Shown here one piece after another: positions 18,556-27,037 of a stretch of DNA of 64,000 bases; position 1 is the first letter of the stretch, and the number at the start of each line of letters is the position of its first letter. The stretch is from PoT sp049331405. Its GTDB lineage: Bacteria; Planctomycetota; Planctomycetia; Isosphaerales; Isosphaeraceae. Made by a program: the position numbers and the translations under genes. Under the pieces are notes generated by a model. It did no database searches. It saw nothing but the letters and a program-made list of their open reading frames with translations, and had not been told where the DNA came from. The stretch covers positions 6,696,001-6,760,000 of the forward strand of contig NZ_CP186274.1 of assembly GCF_049331405.1 (NCBI RefSeq), written 5' to 3'.

Positions 18556-19242
18556 ATGAAGTTTTTCATGGTCGCCGCGGCCGGGCTTGGCGTTCTCGCG
18601 GCTTCGGCCATCGCTGGCGTGGGCGAGGAGCCCAAGGCGAGCGGGCCGCTCAAGGATCTGAAGCAGAAGTTCAGCTACAGCATCGGAAACCGGATCGGCA
18701 AGCAGATCAAGCTCCAGGGCGCCGAGGTCGATCCCGACGTCTTCCTCCAGGGCCTCAAGGATGCGCTGGCCGACAAGAGCCTGCTGAGCGAAGAGGAAAG
18801 CGCGGCCGTCCAATCCGAGTATCAGAAGAGCCTGTTCGCCAAGACCTTCGGCAAGAACAAGAAGGCCAGCGAAGACTTCCTCGCGGCCAACAAGAAGAAG
18901 GCGAACGTCAAGACGACCGCCAGCGGCCTCCAGTATGAGGTCGTCCGCGAGGGCAACGGCAAGTCCCCGAAGGTGACGGACACCGTGACCGTCAACTACG
19001 AGGGCAAGCTCGTCGACGGCACCGTCTTCGACAGCTCTTACAAGCGAGGCGAGCCCGCCAGCTTCCAGGTGAACCAGGTCATCAAGGGTTGGACTGAAGC
19101 CCTCCAGCTTATGAAGACCGGCGCCAAGTGGCGTCTGTTCATCCCGAGCGAGCTGGCCTACGGCGAGAACCCCCGTCCGGGCGGACCGATCCGTCCGTTC
19201 GACGCCCTGGTCTTCGAGGTCGAGCTGATCAGCATCGACTGA
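18556..19242 (+). CDS. Exported FKBP-type peptidyl-prolyl isomerase
   Basis: This 228-residue protein has a signal peptide (MKFFMVAAAGLGVLAASAIAG) and a helical FKBP N-terminal domain (KFSYSIGNRIGKQIKLQGAEVDPDVFLQGLKDAL) that dimerises Mip/FkpA/FklB proteins. A C-terminal FKBP domain follows (VTVNYEGKLVDGTVFDSSYKRGEPASFQVNQVIKGWTEALQ, then PSELAYGE). It catalyses proline isomerisation in the periplasm or cell envelope. AAGGA 6 nt upstream of the ATG supports the start. The nearby weak hairpin at 19257-19277 may end transcription. The neighbour genes suggest general secretion-related folding but give no specific client. Confidence 0.92.
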   Translation: MKFFMVAAAGLGVLAASAIAGVGEEPKASGPLKDLKQKFSYSIGNRIGKQIKLQGAEVDPDVFLQGLKDALADKSLLSEEESAAVQSEYQKSLFAKTFGKNKKASEDFLAANKKKANVKTTASGLQYEVVREGNGKSPKVTDTVTVNYEGKLVDGTVFDSSYKRGEPASFQVNQVIKGWTEALQLMKTGAKWRLFIPSELAYGENPRPGGPIRPFDALVFEVELISID

Positions 19243-19699
19243 GCCTGATCCTGAGCCCGGCCCCTTTCGCCGGTTTTCAGACATCCTCGGGCTCGATTGG
19301 AACGATCGGGACGGCCTCCCAGGCGCGATGCCTCGGGGGCCGTCCGCCGCCCTGTGGAACCCGTCGGAGCCTGTGCGGCCTGTCGGATCACGAGCGTCCT
19401 CGAAGCAGGAGACGTTCTCGATGGCACGCGCGAATCTGTCGATCCCGGCCCCGACCCGACGCGCCCGATCACCGCACCCGGACATACCCTCCTGCCTGCC
19501 GACCCTATCAGCCTTTGGCCACGACAGCCGCCAGGGCTGCACCCGCCCACCTTCGCGTAGTGCCTCGCATCCGTTTCGCGAAGCTCGTCTAGACGCTCTT
19601 CGGCTCGAGGGCCGACCCGAGGCCGCACCGCGACGACGCGTGCGCCCGATCGCCCCACACCCGAGCCGCTCGCCCCAGAGCCCAGGAAGGATTGCCCTC
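19243..19699. other. Gap before the PSD1 gene
   Basis: These 457 nt contain no gene I can support. The frame of the PSD1 gene stays open upstream to about 19328, but it is Arg/Pro/Ser-rich low-quality sequence without a signal peptide. CCGGC/GCCGG (19257-19261, 19269-19273) followed by TTTT at 19274-19277 forms a weak terminator for the FKBP gene. Confidence 0.45.
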
Positions 19700-22600
19700 A
19701 TGAAGTGTGGCCATCAGCTTCCCCCGACCGATCCCCGCTCGGCTCGAGTCGAACCCCCTCCTGAAATCGCCGTCGCATTGACTTGCGAGGATCGGAGAAC
19801 GGTCCCGAGTCGTCGGTCGTCTCCGGCACGTTGGTCTCTCAGGGGCGTGCTGGCGTTGCTCGTCGGGGCGATAGGCCTGTCGGGCGGCGTGCGGCTCCAT
19901 GCCGAGGAGACCGCGGCTCCCGAAAACAAGGGGGCCGATCCGGCGGCGATCGAGTTCTTCGAGAAGGAGGTCCGCCCCCTGCTCGTCTCGCGTTGCCAGC
20001 AGTGCCATGGCGACCAGAAGCAGAAGGGAGAACTCCGGCTCGACACGAGGGAGTCGGCCCTGGCCGGCGGCAGCACCGGCCCGGCCGTCGTGCCCGGGAA
20101 GCCGCAGGAGAGCCTGCTCGTCGAGGCGATCAACTACGGCGACGCTTATCAGATGCCGCCGAAATCGAAGCTGCCCGAGAAGGAGATCGCCACGCTGACG
20201 CGCTGGGTCGAGCTCGGAGCTCCCTGGCCTCAGCATGGCCCGACCTCGGGCGGGGCCAAGGTCCTGCCGTTCGACATCAAGGAACGCTCCAAGCACTGGA
20301 GCCTCCAGCCGGTGAAGCCGAGCACACCCCCCGAGGTCCGCGAGAAGGCCTGGCCAAGCTCCCCGATCGACGCCTATCTCCTCGCCGCGCTCGAGGCCAA
20401 GGGGCTTAAGCCGGCGGCCGAGGCCGACAAGCAGACGCTGATCCGACGCGTCACGTTCGACCTCACCGGCGTGCCGCCGACCCCCGCCGAGGTCGAGGGC
20501 TTCCTGGCCGATCATGCTCCCGACGCCTACGGCCGGCTGGTCGAGCGCCTGCTCTCGTCGCCCCGCTACGGCGAGCGCTGGGGGCGGCACTGGCTCGACC
20601 TCGTCCGCTACGCGGAGACGTCCGGCCACGAGTTCGACTACGACGTGCCCGACGCCTTCCGCTATCGCGACTACGTGGTGAGGGCCTTCAACGCCGACCT
20701 CCCCTACGACCAACTCGTCCGCGAGCACTTCGCGGGCGACCAACTCAACCCGCCCCGCCGCAACCCGGCCGAAGGGTTCAACGAGTCGATCATGGGGACC
20801 GGCTTCTTCTTCCTGGGCGAAGGGACGCACTCGCCGGTCGACCTGCTCGACGACGAGGCCACGCGCGTCGACAACCAGATCGACGTCCTCTCCAAGGCCT
20901 TCCTCGGGCTGACGATCGCCTGCGCCCGCTGCCACGACCACAAGTTCGACGCGATCTCGACCAAGGATTATTACGCCCTCTACGGCTACTTCCAGAGCTC
21001 GCGACATCAGCACGCGTTCATCGATCCTCCCTCGCGAATCGCCGACAAGGCCGCGGCCCTCGCCACGCTCAAGGAGTCGATCCGCAAGGAGGTCGACATC
21101 CCGAAGGCGGCGCAGGCCGCTCCCAGGCCGAACGACTCCTCGATCCTCTTCGAGGATTTCGGGGCCGAGACCTTCCGCGATTGGGTCGCGACCGGCGACG
21201 CCTTCGGCACGGCCCCGACCCGATCCGGTGACTTCCTCCTGAAGCTGACGCCGACGAGTGCCCAGGCCGTGCCGGTTGCCTCGGGCCAGGCCCATAGCGG
21301 CCTGGTCTCGGACCGGCTCCAGGGGGTCCTGCGATCGAAAACGTTCCCGATCGAGCGTCGGTTCATCCATTACCTGGCCTCGGGCCGGGGCGGGCGGATC
21401 AACCTGGTGGTCGACGGCTTCGAGAAGATCCGCAGCCCGATCTACGGCGGGCTCACCACCCCCGTCGGCGACGACCGCCCGCGCTGGTACACACAAGACG
21501 TGAGCATGTGGCACGGTCATCGCGCGGCGATCGAGCTCTCCGACGGCGCGACGGTCGACTATACCGGGGCGCGGAGCCGCTACAACGACGGCTCGGGCTA
21601 CCTGGCTGTCGACGAGATCCGGTTCTCCGACGAGGCGATCCCGGGGCCACTGCCCGAGCCCGAACGCCCCATCGACCTGCCGCACGACGGCAAACCCGCG
21701 CTGGCCGCGGCGGTCGACGAGTACCGCAAGCTCGAAGCCTCGATCCCCGCGCCCAACCTCTCGCTGGCGATCGCCGACGGATCCCCCGAGGACGAGTCGG
21801 TCCACATCCGCGGAAGTTCCAAGATGCTCGGCGACAAGGTGCCTCGCCGGTTCCTCGAGGCCCTCTCGGGCCCCGAAGCCGGAGCCTACGAGTCGGGCAG
21901 CGGCCGGCTCGAGCTGGCGGAGCGGCTGGTCGACCCCGCAAACCCGCTCCTGGCCCGGGTCATGGTCAACCGGATCTGGAAGCACCACTTCGGGCGAGGC
22001 CTCGTGTCTACGCTCGACGACTTCGGCAAGATGGGGGAGACCCCGTCGCACCCCGAGCTCCTCGACTACCTCGCCGCCAGGTTCATCACCGATGGCTGGT
22101 CGATCAAGGGGATGCATCGGCTCTTGCTCCTGTCGAGCGCCTATCGGATGAGCAGCAAGCCTGACGCCGAGGCCGATCGCGTCGATCCGGCCAACGTCCT
22201 GCTCCACCGGATGAACGTCCGGCGGCTTGAGGCGGAGTCGATCCGCGACACGTTGCTCGCTGTCTCAGGCCGGATCGATTCGAATATGTTCGGGCCGAGC
22301 GTGCCGACCTATCTCTCAGCCTTCATGGAAGGCCGCGGGCGGCCCGATGCCTCGGGGCCTCTGGACGGTGCCGGGCGTCGGAGCCTCTATCTCGGCGTGC
22401 GACGGAACTTCCTGAACCCGATGTTCCTCGCCTTCGACTTCCCTTCGCCTTTCTCGACGATGGGGCGTCGCAACGTCTCCAACGTCCCGGCCCAGGCCCT
22501 GACCCTGCTCAACGACCCGTTCGTCCTTGGCCAGGCGAAGATCTGGGCCGAGCGGCTCACGGCCGAGCAGAAGGGGAAGCCGGCCCGTGAGGTCGTCCAG

Positions 22601-22777
22601 GGGGTCTACCTGACCGCCTTCGGCCGACCCCCGACGGATGAGGAGGCGATGGAGGCGATCGGCTTTCTCGACGAGCAGGCGAAGCTCTACGGCCAGGCCG
22701 GCGACGCGAATGCAAAGGCCTGGGCCGATCTCTGCCATGTGCTGATGAACGTCAAGGAGTTCATTTACGTGAACTGA
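19700..22777 (+). CDS. PSD1 and planctomycete cytochrome C domain protein
   Basis: This protein of 1025 residues has a long-n-region signal sequence (RWSLRGVLALLVGAIGLSGG), then a planctomycete cytochrome C segment with heme motif CQQCHG (Cys99, Cys102, His103) and the DUF1549 region (IDAYLLAALEAKGLKP, LTGVPPTPAEVEGFL). A second CxxCH-like motif (CARCHDHKFD) lies near 408-416. An insert of about 200 residues follows, then the PSD1/DUF1553 domain (RVMVNRIWKHHFGRGLV to MNVKEFIYVN). AGGAAGG 9 nt upstream fixes the start. The protein is probably an exported redox protein tied to polymer breakdown, as often proposed for this family, but the substrate is unknown. Its partner DUF1501 gene follows. 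Confidence 0.93.
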   Translation: MKCGHQLPPTDPRSARVEPPPEIAVALTCEDRRTVPSRRSSPARWSLRGVLALLVGAIGLSGGVRLHAEETAAPENKGADPAAIEFFEKEVRPLLVSRCQQCHGDQKQKGELRLDTRESALAGGSTGPAVVPGKPQESLLVEAINYGDAYQMPPKSKLPEKEIATLTRWVELGAPWPQHGPTSGGAKVLPFDIKERSKHWSLQPVKPSTPPEVREKAWPSSPIDAYLLAALEAKGLKPAAEADKQTLIRRVTFDLTGVPPTPAEVEGFLADHAPDAYGRLVERLLSSPRYGERWGRHWLDLVRYAETSGHEFDYDVPDAFRYRDYVVRAFNADLPYDQLVREHFAGDQLNPPRRNPAEGFNESIMGTGFFFLGEGTHSPVDLLDDEATRVDNQIDVLSKAFLGLTIACARCHDHKFDAISTKDYYALYGYFQSSRHQHAFIDPPSRIADKAAALATLKESIRKEVDIPKAAQAAPRPNDSSILFEDFGAETFRDWVATGDAFGTAPTRSGDFLLKLTPTSAQAVPVASGQAHSGLVSDRLQGVLRSKTFPIERRFIHYLASGRGGRINLVVDGFEKIRSPIYGGLTTPVGDDRPRWYTQDVSMWHGHRAAIELSDGATVDYTGARSRYNDGSGYLAVDEIRFSDEAIPGPLPEPERPIDLPHDGKPALAAAVDEYRKLEASIPAPNLSLAIADGSPEDESVHIRGSSKMLGDKVPRRFLEALSGPEAGAYESGSGRLELAERLVDPANPLLARVMVNRIWKHHFGRGLVSTLDDFGKMGETPSHPELLDYLAARFITDGWSIKGMHRLLLLSSAYRMSSKPDAEADRVDPANVLLHRMNVRRLEAESIRDTLLAVSGRIDSNMFGPSVPTYLSAFMEGRGRPDASGPLDGAGRRSLYLGVRRNFLNPMFLAFDFPSPFSTMGRRNVSNVPAQALTLLNDPFVLGQAKIWAERLTAEQKGKPAREVVQGVYLTAFGRPPTDEEAMEAIGFLDEQAKLYGQAGDANAKAWADLCHVLMNVKEFIYVN

Positions 22778-22866
22778 TCCTCGCGAGGCCGGGCGTCGGC
22801 CGTGTCGACGCCCCTCGCCGTGGCGGTTCCCCTCACTCCCTCGAACACCCCGGGTACAGGTTGGCC

Positions 22867-24300
22867 ATGCACTGCAATCAATTCGGCCACGCTCCCCTCT
22901 CTCGCCGCGAAATGCTGACCCGTTGCGCCAACGGCTTCGGCGCGATGGCATTGACGTCGCTCCTGGGCGACCGCGCGTTCGGCGAGGTGATCACGTCCGG
23001 CTCGAAGGATCCGCTGGCCCCTCGCACGCCCCACTTCGCGGCGAAGGCCAAGAGCGTGATCTTCCTGTTCATGGACGGCGGTCCGTCGCAGATGGACACG
23101 TTCGACCCCAAGCCGAGGCTCGACCGCGAGCACGGCCACCCCATCAAGGTGAAGACGCAGCCGACGCAGTTCAACGACGTCGGCAACGTCCTCAAGTGCC
23201 CCTGGCCGTTCCGGCAATATGGCGAGAGCGGGATCCCCGTCAGCGACCTCTTCAAGAACGTCGCGGAGTGCGTCGACGACCTGGCGATCATCCGATCGAT
23301 GGTCTCGAACTTCTCCGAGCACACGGCCGCCAATTACTTCATGCACACGGGGAGCGGCCTCCAGGGTCGTCCCAGCCACGGCGCCTGGACGACGTACGGG
23401 CTCGGCAGCGAATGCCAGGATCTCCCCGGCTTCGTCGTCCTGAATGGCGGCCTGATCCCCCCCGGCGGGCTCGACTGCTTCAATAGCGGGTTCCTCCCCG
23501 CGAGCTACCAGGGGTCGATCTTCAAGGCCTCGGGCGAGGCCGTCGCGAACATCAAATCGCCCGACGCCTCGCCGGAGCTCCAGCGCCGCAAGCTCTCGCT
23601 GATGCGGACGCTTGATAAGGGCGTCCTCGGGCGGATGGGGAACCACGACAGCCTCGAGACCTCAATCGCCAACTACGAGCTGGCCTTCCGCATGCAGTCG
23701 GCCGTGCCCGACTTGCTGAGCCTCCATGGTGAGTCCGACGCGACGAAGGCCCTGTACGGCTTCGACGACCCGTATGTACCCACGCAGATTTATGCGAGGC
23801 AGTGCCTGCTCGCCCGCCGGCTCGTCGAGCGCGGGGTCCGGTTCATCGAGTTGCTCTGTCCGAACGTCGGCGGGGACCGCTGGGACCAGCACTCCGACCT
23901 CAAGAACGGGCATGAGAAGAACGCCCGCGCCGTGGACAAGCCGATTGCGGGCCTGCTCAAGGATCTCAAGGCCCACGGCCTGCTCGACTCGACGCTGGTC
24001 ATCTGGGGGGGCGAGTTCGGCCGGACGCCGATGGCCCAGGGGAGTGACGGTCGCGATCACAACCCTTATGGATTCACCATTTGGATGGCGGGCGGCGGCA
24101 TCAAGGGCGGGACCATTCACGGCGCCACCGACGACTACGGCTATCACGCCATCGAGGACAAGGTCGAGATCCACGACCTCCACGCCACGATGCTCCACCT
24201 CCTCGGCATGGATCACACGAAGTTGACCGCCCGCTTCGGCGGCCGCGACATGCGGCTGACAGACGTCCACGGCGAGATCATCAAGCCGATCCTCGCCTGA
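22867..24300 (+). CDS. DUF1501-family protein, partner of the PSD1 protein
   Basis: This 477-residue protein opens with a twin-Arg-like signal (SRREMLTRCANGFGAMALTSLLG), then KSVIFLFMDGGPSQMDTFDPKP, the hallmark of the DUF1501 family. That family belongs to the alkaline phosphatase/sulfatase-like superfamily. Later come LVIWGGEFGRTPMAQG and DHNPYGFTIWMAGGGIKGG. The conserved Asp and His positions fit a metal-binding phosphatase/sulfatase fold, but there is no formylglycine Cys motif. The PSD1-DUF1501 pair 90 nt apart is the standard planctomycete arrangement. ATG 22867 is preferred over the TTG two codons upstream. Confidence 0.92.
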   Translation: MHCNQFGHAPLSRREMLTRCANGFGAMALTSLLGDRAFGEVITSGSKDPLAPRTPHFAAKAKSVIFLFMDGGPSQMDTFDPKPRLDREHGHPIKVKTQPTQFNDVGNVLKCPWPFRQYGESGIPVSDLFKNVAECVDDLAIIRSMVSNFSEHTAANYFMHTGSGLQGRPSHGAWTTYGLGSECQDLPGFVVLNGGLIPPGGLDCFNSGFLPASYQGSIFKASGEAVANIKSPDASPELQRRKLSLMRTLDKGVLGRMGNHDSLETSIANYELAFRMQSAVPDLLSLHGESDATKALYGFDDPYVPTQIYARQCLLARRLVERGVRFIELLCPNVGGDRWDQHSDLKNGHEKNARAVDKPIAGLLKDLKAHGLLDSTLVIWGGEFGRTPMAQGSDGRDHNPYGFTIWMAGGGIKGGTIHGATDDYGYHAIEDKVEIHDLHATMLHLLGMDHTKLTARFGGRDMRLTDVHGEIIKPILA

Positions 24301-24318
24301 ACGGATGAAGACGGCCCA

Positions 24319-24352
24319 GTGTGCGGATCGGGTTTAGCGGCTCGATCCACAC
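24319..24352. terminator. Hairpin between convergent DUF1501 and methyltransferase genes
   Basis: GGATCG (24325-24330) pairs with CGATCC (24343-24348). After one mismatch, GTG (24321-24323) pairs with CAC (24350-24352). It sits between two convergent stops and could serve either strand. There is no long U tract. Confidence 0.4.
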
Positions 24353-24355
24353 TCG

Positions 24356-24925
24356 TCAGGCGCGACGGACGGTGAGCTCGAAGCCGTTGCCGACGGGGAC
24401 GTGGCAGCTCGTGACGCCGGGCAACTCGCGGAGCCTGGCGACGAACCCGGCGAGCTCCTCGGCGTGCGTGGTGGTGTTGTCGGTCACGATCACGTACGAG
24501 GGGGCCAGCTTCGGTATCAAGAGGTCGAGATAGTCGAATGACTGGCTCTTGTCGGCGTCGATGAAGGCGAAGTCGAAGGGGGTCGGGGGCGAAATCGACT
24601 TCAGGAGCTCGAGCGCGTCCCCCTGGTAGAGCGAGACCGAGTCGACGAGTCCGGCATCGGTGAGGTGCCGGGTCGCGGCGGCGAACTTCTTGGGGTTCCT
24701 GTCCAGCGAGTGGACGTGCCCGCCGTGCTCGCGCGTGGCGGCGGCGAGGTGGAGCGTCGAGAAGCCGTAGCTCGTGCCGATCTCGCAGATCGAGACGCAG
24801 CGCCCGGCCTTCACGATCTGGGCGAGGAGAGCCGCCTCGTCGCGAGGGATCTGGTAATGGTCGTCGACCTCGTCGCGGAGCCGATCCACCGCGTCGATCA
24901 CTCGCTTGACCTTGGGGCTGAACAT
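24356..24925 (-). CDS. Class I SAM-dependent O-methyltransferase
   Basis: This 189-residue protein matches the cation-dependent O-methyltransferase family (COMT/CCoAOMT-like). The SAM-binding loop is ICEIGTSYGFSTLHLA, the acidic end of strand 2 is VHSLDRNPKKFA, and the metal-site strand is FDFAFIDADKSQSFDYLDLL. VTDNTTTH follows where this family has its next metal ligand. The substrate cannot be told from the sequence. It is 45 nt after a small unknown gene on the same strand and may be the last gene of the methanofuran-synthesis unit. A role in that pathway is only a guess. Confidence 0.83.
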   Translation of the reverse strand: MFSPKVKRVIDAVDRLRDEVDDHYQIPRDEAALLAQIVKAGRCVSICEIGTSYGFSTLHLAAATREHGGHVHSLDRNPKKFAAATRHLTDAGLVDSVSLYQGDALELLKSISPPTPFDFAFIDADKSQSFDYLDLLIPKLAPSYVIVTDNTTTHAEELAGFVARLRELPGVTSCHVPVGNGFELTVRRA

Positions 24926-24970
24926 CGTCGGGAGCCCTCGCCTGGATGGGGCCTGCTCGTGGCCCGGGAG

Positions 24971-25279
24971 CTATTCGACGACCCGGACGTGCTGCACCTT
25001 CTTGTCCTGGAGCCAGCCCAGGAAGTTCTCCTGCTCCTCGCTGATCTCGACCTCCGTCATGTTCGCCGTGTCGAGGGGCGAGACGAGGTAGATGACCCCG
25101 TCATCCAGCACTTTCGCCACTTCCGCCTCGGCGAACCAGTATTCGTTCTCGGCCAGCGGGGGGATCCCCGGCGCGCCCGGCGTGCTCATGAAGTAGACGA
25201 GCTGGGAGCGGAGGCGCGGAGAGATCGGCCTCGGGCCAACCTCGGGACGATCCAGAGGGACGAGTTGAGGTAGAGACAT
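24971..25279 (-). CDS. Small protein of unknown function
   Basis: This acidic protein of 102 residues has no signal peptide or membrane segment. The core alternates strands and a helix (NEYWFAEAEVAKVLDDGVIYLVSPLDTANMTEVEISEEQENFLGWLQ) and ends KVQHVRVVE. I do not recognise a family. It lies 100 nt after mfnE and 45 nt before the methyltransferase on the same strand, so it may be part of that transcript. Conserved position next to H4MPT genes in other planctomycetes would be the test of a functional link. Confidence 0.6.
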   Translation of the reverse strand: MSLPQLVPLDRPEVGPRPISPRLRSQLVYFMSTPGAPGIPPLAENEYWFAEAEVAKVLDDGVIYLVSPLDTANMTEVEISEEQENFLGWLQDKKVQHVRVVE

Positions 25280-25379
25280 TGTTACCGCATTCGAGTAGGA
25301 GTCGCACGTCCAGGAACGACCGAAATTTTCGCCCCCGAGGCCGGGGCCGTCAAGGGCTCGCCCCGAGGTGTTCGGCCCG

Positions 25380-25976
25380 CTAGATCGAGAGGGGATCGGC
25401 GAGCGGGTCGCGCAGGTTGAGGTAGGTAACCCTGGGCAGGCCCCCGACCTCGATGCAGAAATGCGGGTCGACGACCCCGAGCCTGGCGGCCGCGTGGCGG
25501 TCGCTGCCTTTTGGCAATGGGGTGCTCTTGAGCATGACGAGTTCGGACGCGTGGAGGTAGTCGGCCAGCCTCGCGGCGATCGAGTCGGAGGTCACATCCC
25601 ACGACGCGGGGAGCGGCGAAAGGTCGAGGACGTCGACCTCTTCGAGGAACCGGCGCGGGGCGAGGATCGGCAGCAGGTTGTCTTCCCAGCAGGGGGCAAG
25701 ATCCTCGATCCGGTCGATGACCCGCGTGTGGGAGATGATCGCGGCGAACAGGTGGGCCGTCAGGTCGAGCGCACGGAGCGCGAGCCGATGCGCGACATCG
25801 TCGCCCACATGATGCGCCCAGTCGAGGACGCGGACGGCATCCGCCGCCCTGCCCCCGCCCACGACGGTCAGCGGCTTCCGCCCGGCGTACTGCGCGAGGA
25901 AGGCTCGGAACCGATCGGGGAGATCGGGCCAGTCGAGCAGGCTGCCGCCGACCTTGATGACGACGGGTCTGTTCAC
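25380..25976 (-). CDS. mfnE: Amino acid kinase family enzyme, MfnE-like (methanofuran synthesis)
   Basis: This 198-residue protein has an aspartokinase-like fold: phosphate-binding VVIKVGGSLLDW at the N-terminus and VVGGGRAADAVR after the second strand. Archaeal MfnE phosphorylates the aminomethylfuran phosphate to the diphosphate used by MfnF. The GTG start at 25976 overlaps the mfnF stop (GTGA), so the two are coupled. The frame continues upstream inside mfnF, but that extension is Arg-rich shadow sequence. Assignment rests on the fold plus the mfnD-mfnF context. Without it the protein could only be called an uncharacterised aspartokinase-like kinase. Confidence 0.8.
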   Translation of the reverse strand: MNRPVVIKVGGSLLDWPDLPDRFRAFLAQYAGRKPLTVVGGGRAADAVRVLDWAHHVGDDVAHRLALRALDLTAHLFAAIISHTRVIDRIEDLAPCWEDNLLPILAPRRFLEEVDVLDLSPLPASWDVTSDSIAARLADYLHASELVMLKSTPLPKGSDRHAAARLGVVDPHFCIEVGGLPRVTYLNLRDPLADPLSI

Positions 25977-27037
25977 GAATCGACGCTCTCCGAGTCCGTT
26001 TCCGAGTCGGGGTCGAAGCGCTCGCGGGCCAGTGCGAGCAAGGCATAGGCGCAACCGGCGACGGAGGCGACGGCGCCCCAGGCCTCGCGTAGGCCGATGA
26101 TTGTACCCCCAGGCTCGAGGATCCTGCGAGCGAGATCCCTGGCCAGGAACTCCCCGGAGCCGGAGACCACGGCCGACCTCGGACGCCCGACCGTGCCCAG
26201 GCAGGCCCTGTCTACGGCGGCCTGGAGCCGGCTCAGCAGACACTCGTCGGCCGCCCGCGAGAAAGCGAGGGCATCGGCCTCCGAAAAGCCGTCGTTGTCG
26301 GCCCCGACCATCCTCGCCAGGCGATGCCTCGCGGCCGCCAGGGTGGCGGGCCGACCGTCGGCCGTGGCGGAGTCCTTGGGGTCGGGAGGGATCGAGCCGA
26401 GCGTCAGGTAGACATCCTGCGTCGTCGCGAAGAATTCGGCCGCGAGGCCCGTGGGCTTGCCGCGGTGGGGAAGCTCGGTCGCCAGGGCGCAGACGGGGGT
26501 GCGCCGGATCCCGGCGTAGACGAGCTCCCCGGTCTGGAGCCGGTCGGTGTCGGTCCGTCCTCGCGCGGCGGGTCGGCCGTCACTCAGGGGGATCAGGTCC
26601 GTGGTCGTCGTCCCCACGTCGATGAGGATCCCCGGGCCTTCGGGGACGAGCCTGGCGGCGTACGTCGCCAGCGCGACCCAGTTCGAGGCCGCCGCGATCA
26701 AGGGGGTCCGCTTGACCGAGGCGTGGTCGTGAAAGGCTCCGTCGATGCCCCAGACCTCGATCGGGAGGTCGGGGAACGCCTCCTTGACCGCGTCGAGAAC
26801 TGCGATCACGCCGAACGACTTGGTGGGATAGCAATCGCAGAGCTCCGCCGTCATCGTCAACGCGACGCGATCGACCCGGGGGAAGGTCCCCGCGAGGTTG
26901 GCGAGGATCTGCCCGAGGTCATCGGGGCGCTTCCAGAGCTCGAACGGGAGCGTCCTGGCCGCGCTCGACGAGTGGGCCGCCTTGATGTTGGCGCCGCCGA
27001 TATCGAGGGCGATCCATGCGGGATCGTCGGGGGTCAC
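25973..27037 (-). CDS. mfnF: MfnF-like methanofuran-synthesis enzyme (H4MPT-linked C1 pathway protein)
   Basis: This 354-residue protein has an ASKHA/hydantoinase-like nucleotide-binding fold: ALDIGGANIKAA at the N-terminus and GILIDVGTTTTDLIPL as the second phosphate loop. C-terminal VVSGSGEFLARDLARR and a short alpha-helical end complete the picture. Archaeal MfnF joins the furan diphosphate to gamma-glutamyl-tyramine with loss of pyrophosphate. Bacterial homologues are long known as an H4MPT-linked C1-transfer marker family. It starts GTG at 27037 overlapping the mfnD stop (GTGA) and ends overlapping the mfnE start, so mfnD, mfnF and mfnE form one tightly coupled unit. Confidence 0.87.
   Translation of the reverse strand: MTPDDPAWIALDIGGANIKAAHSSSAARTLPFELWKRPDDLGQILANLAGTFPRVDRVALTMTAELCDCYPTKSFGVIAVLDAVKEAFPDLPIEVWGIDGAFHDHASVKRTPLIAAASNWVALATYAARLVPEGPGILIDVGTTTTDLIPLSDGRPAARGRTDTDRLQTGELVYAGIRRTPVCALATELPHRGKPTGLAAEFFATTQDVYLTLGSIPPDPKDSATADGRPATLAAARHRLARMVGADNDGFSEADALAFSRAADECLLSRLQAAVDRACLGTVGRPRSAVVSGSGEFLARDLARRILEPGGTIIGLREAWGAVASVAGCAYALLALARERFDPDSETDSESVDS

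Noticed and set aside
19589..22207. A long open frame on the minus strand opposite the PSD1 gene
   Set aside because: It is a mirror of a GC-rich coding strand: no ribosome-binding site, biased Arg/Val/Leu/Gly/Glu composition and no recognisable domain. The plus-strand gene has clear motifs.
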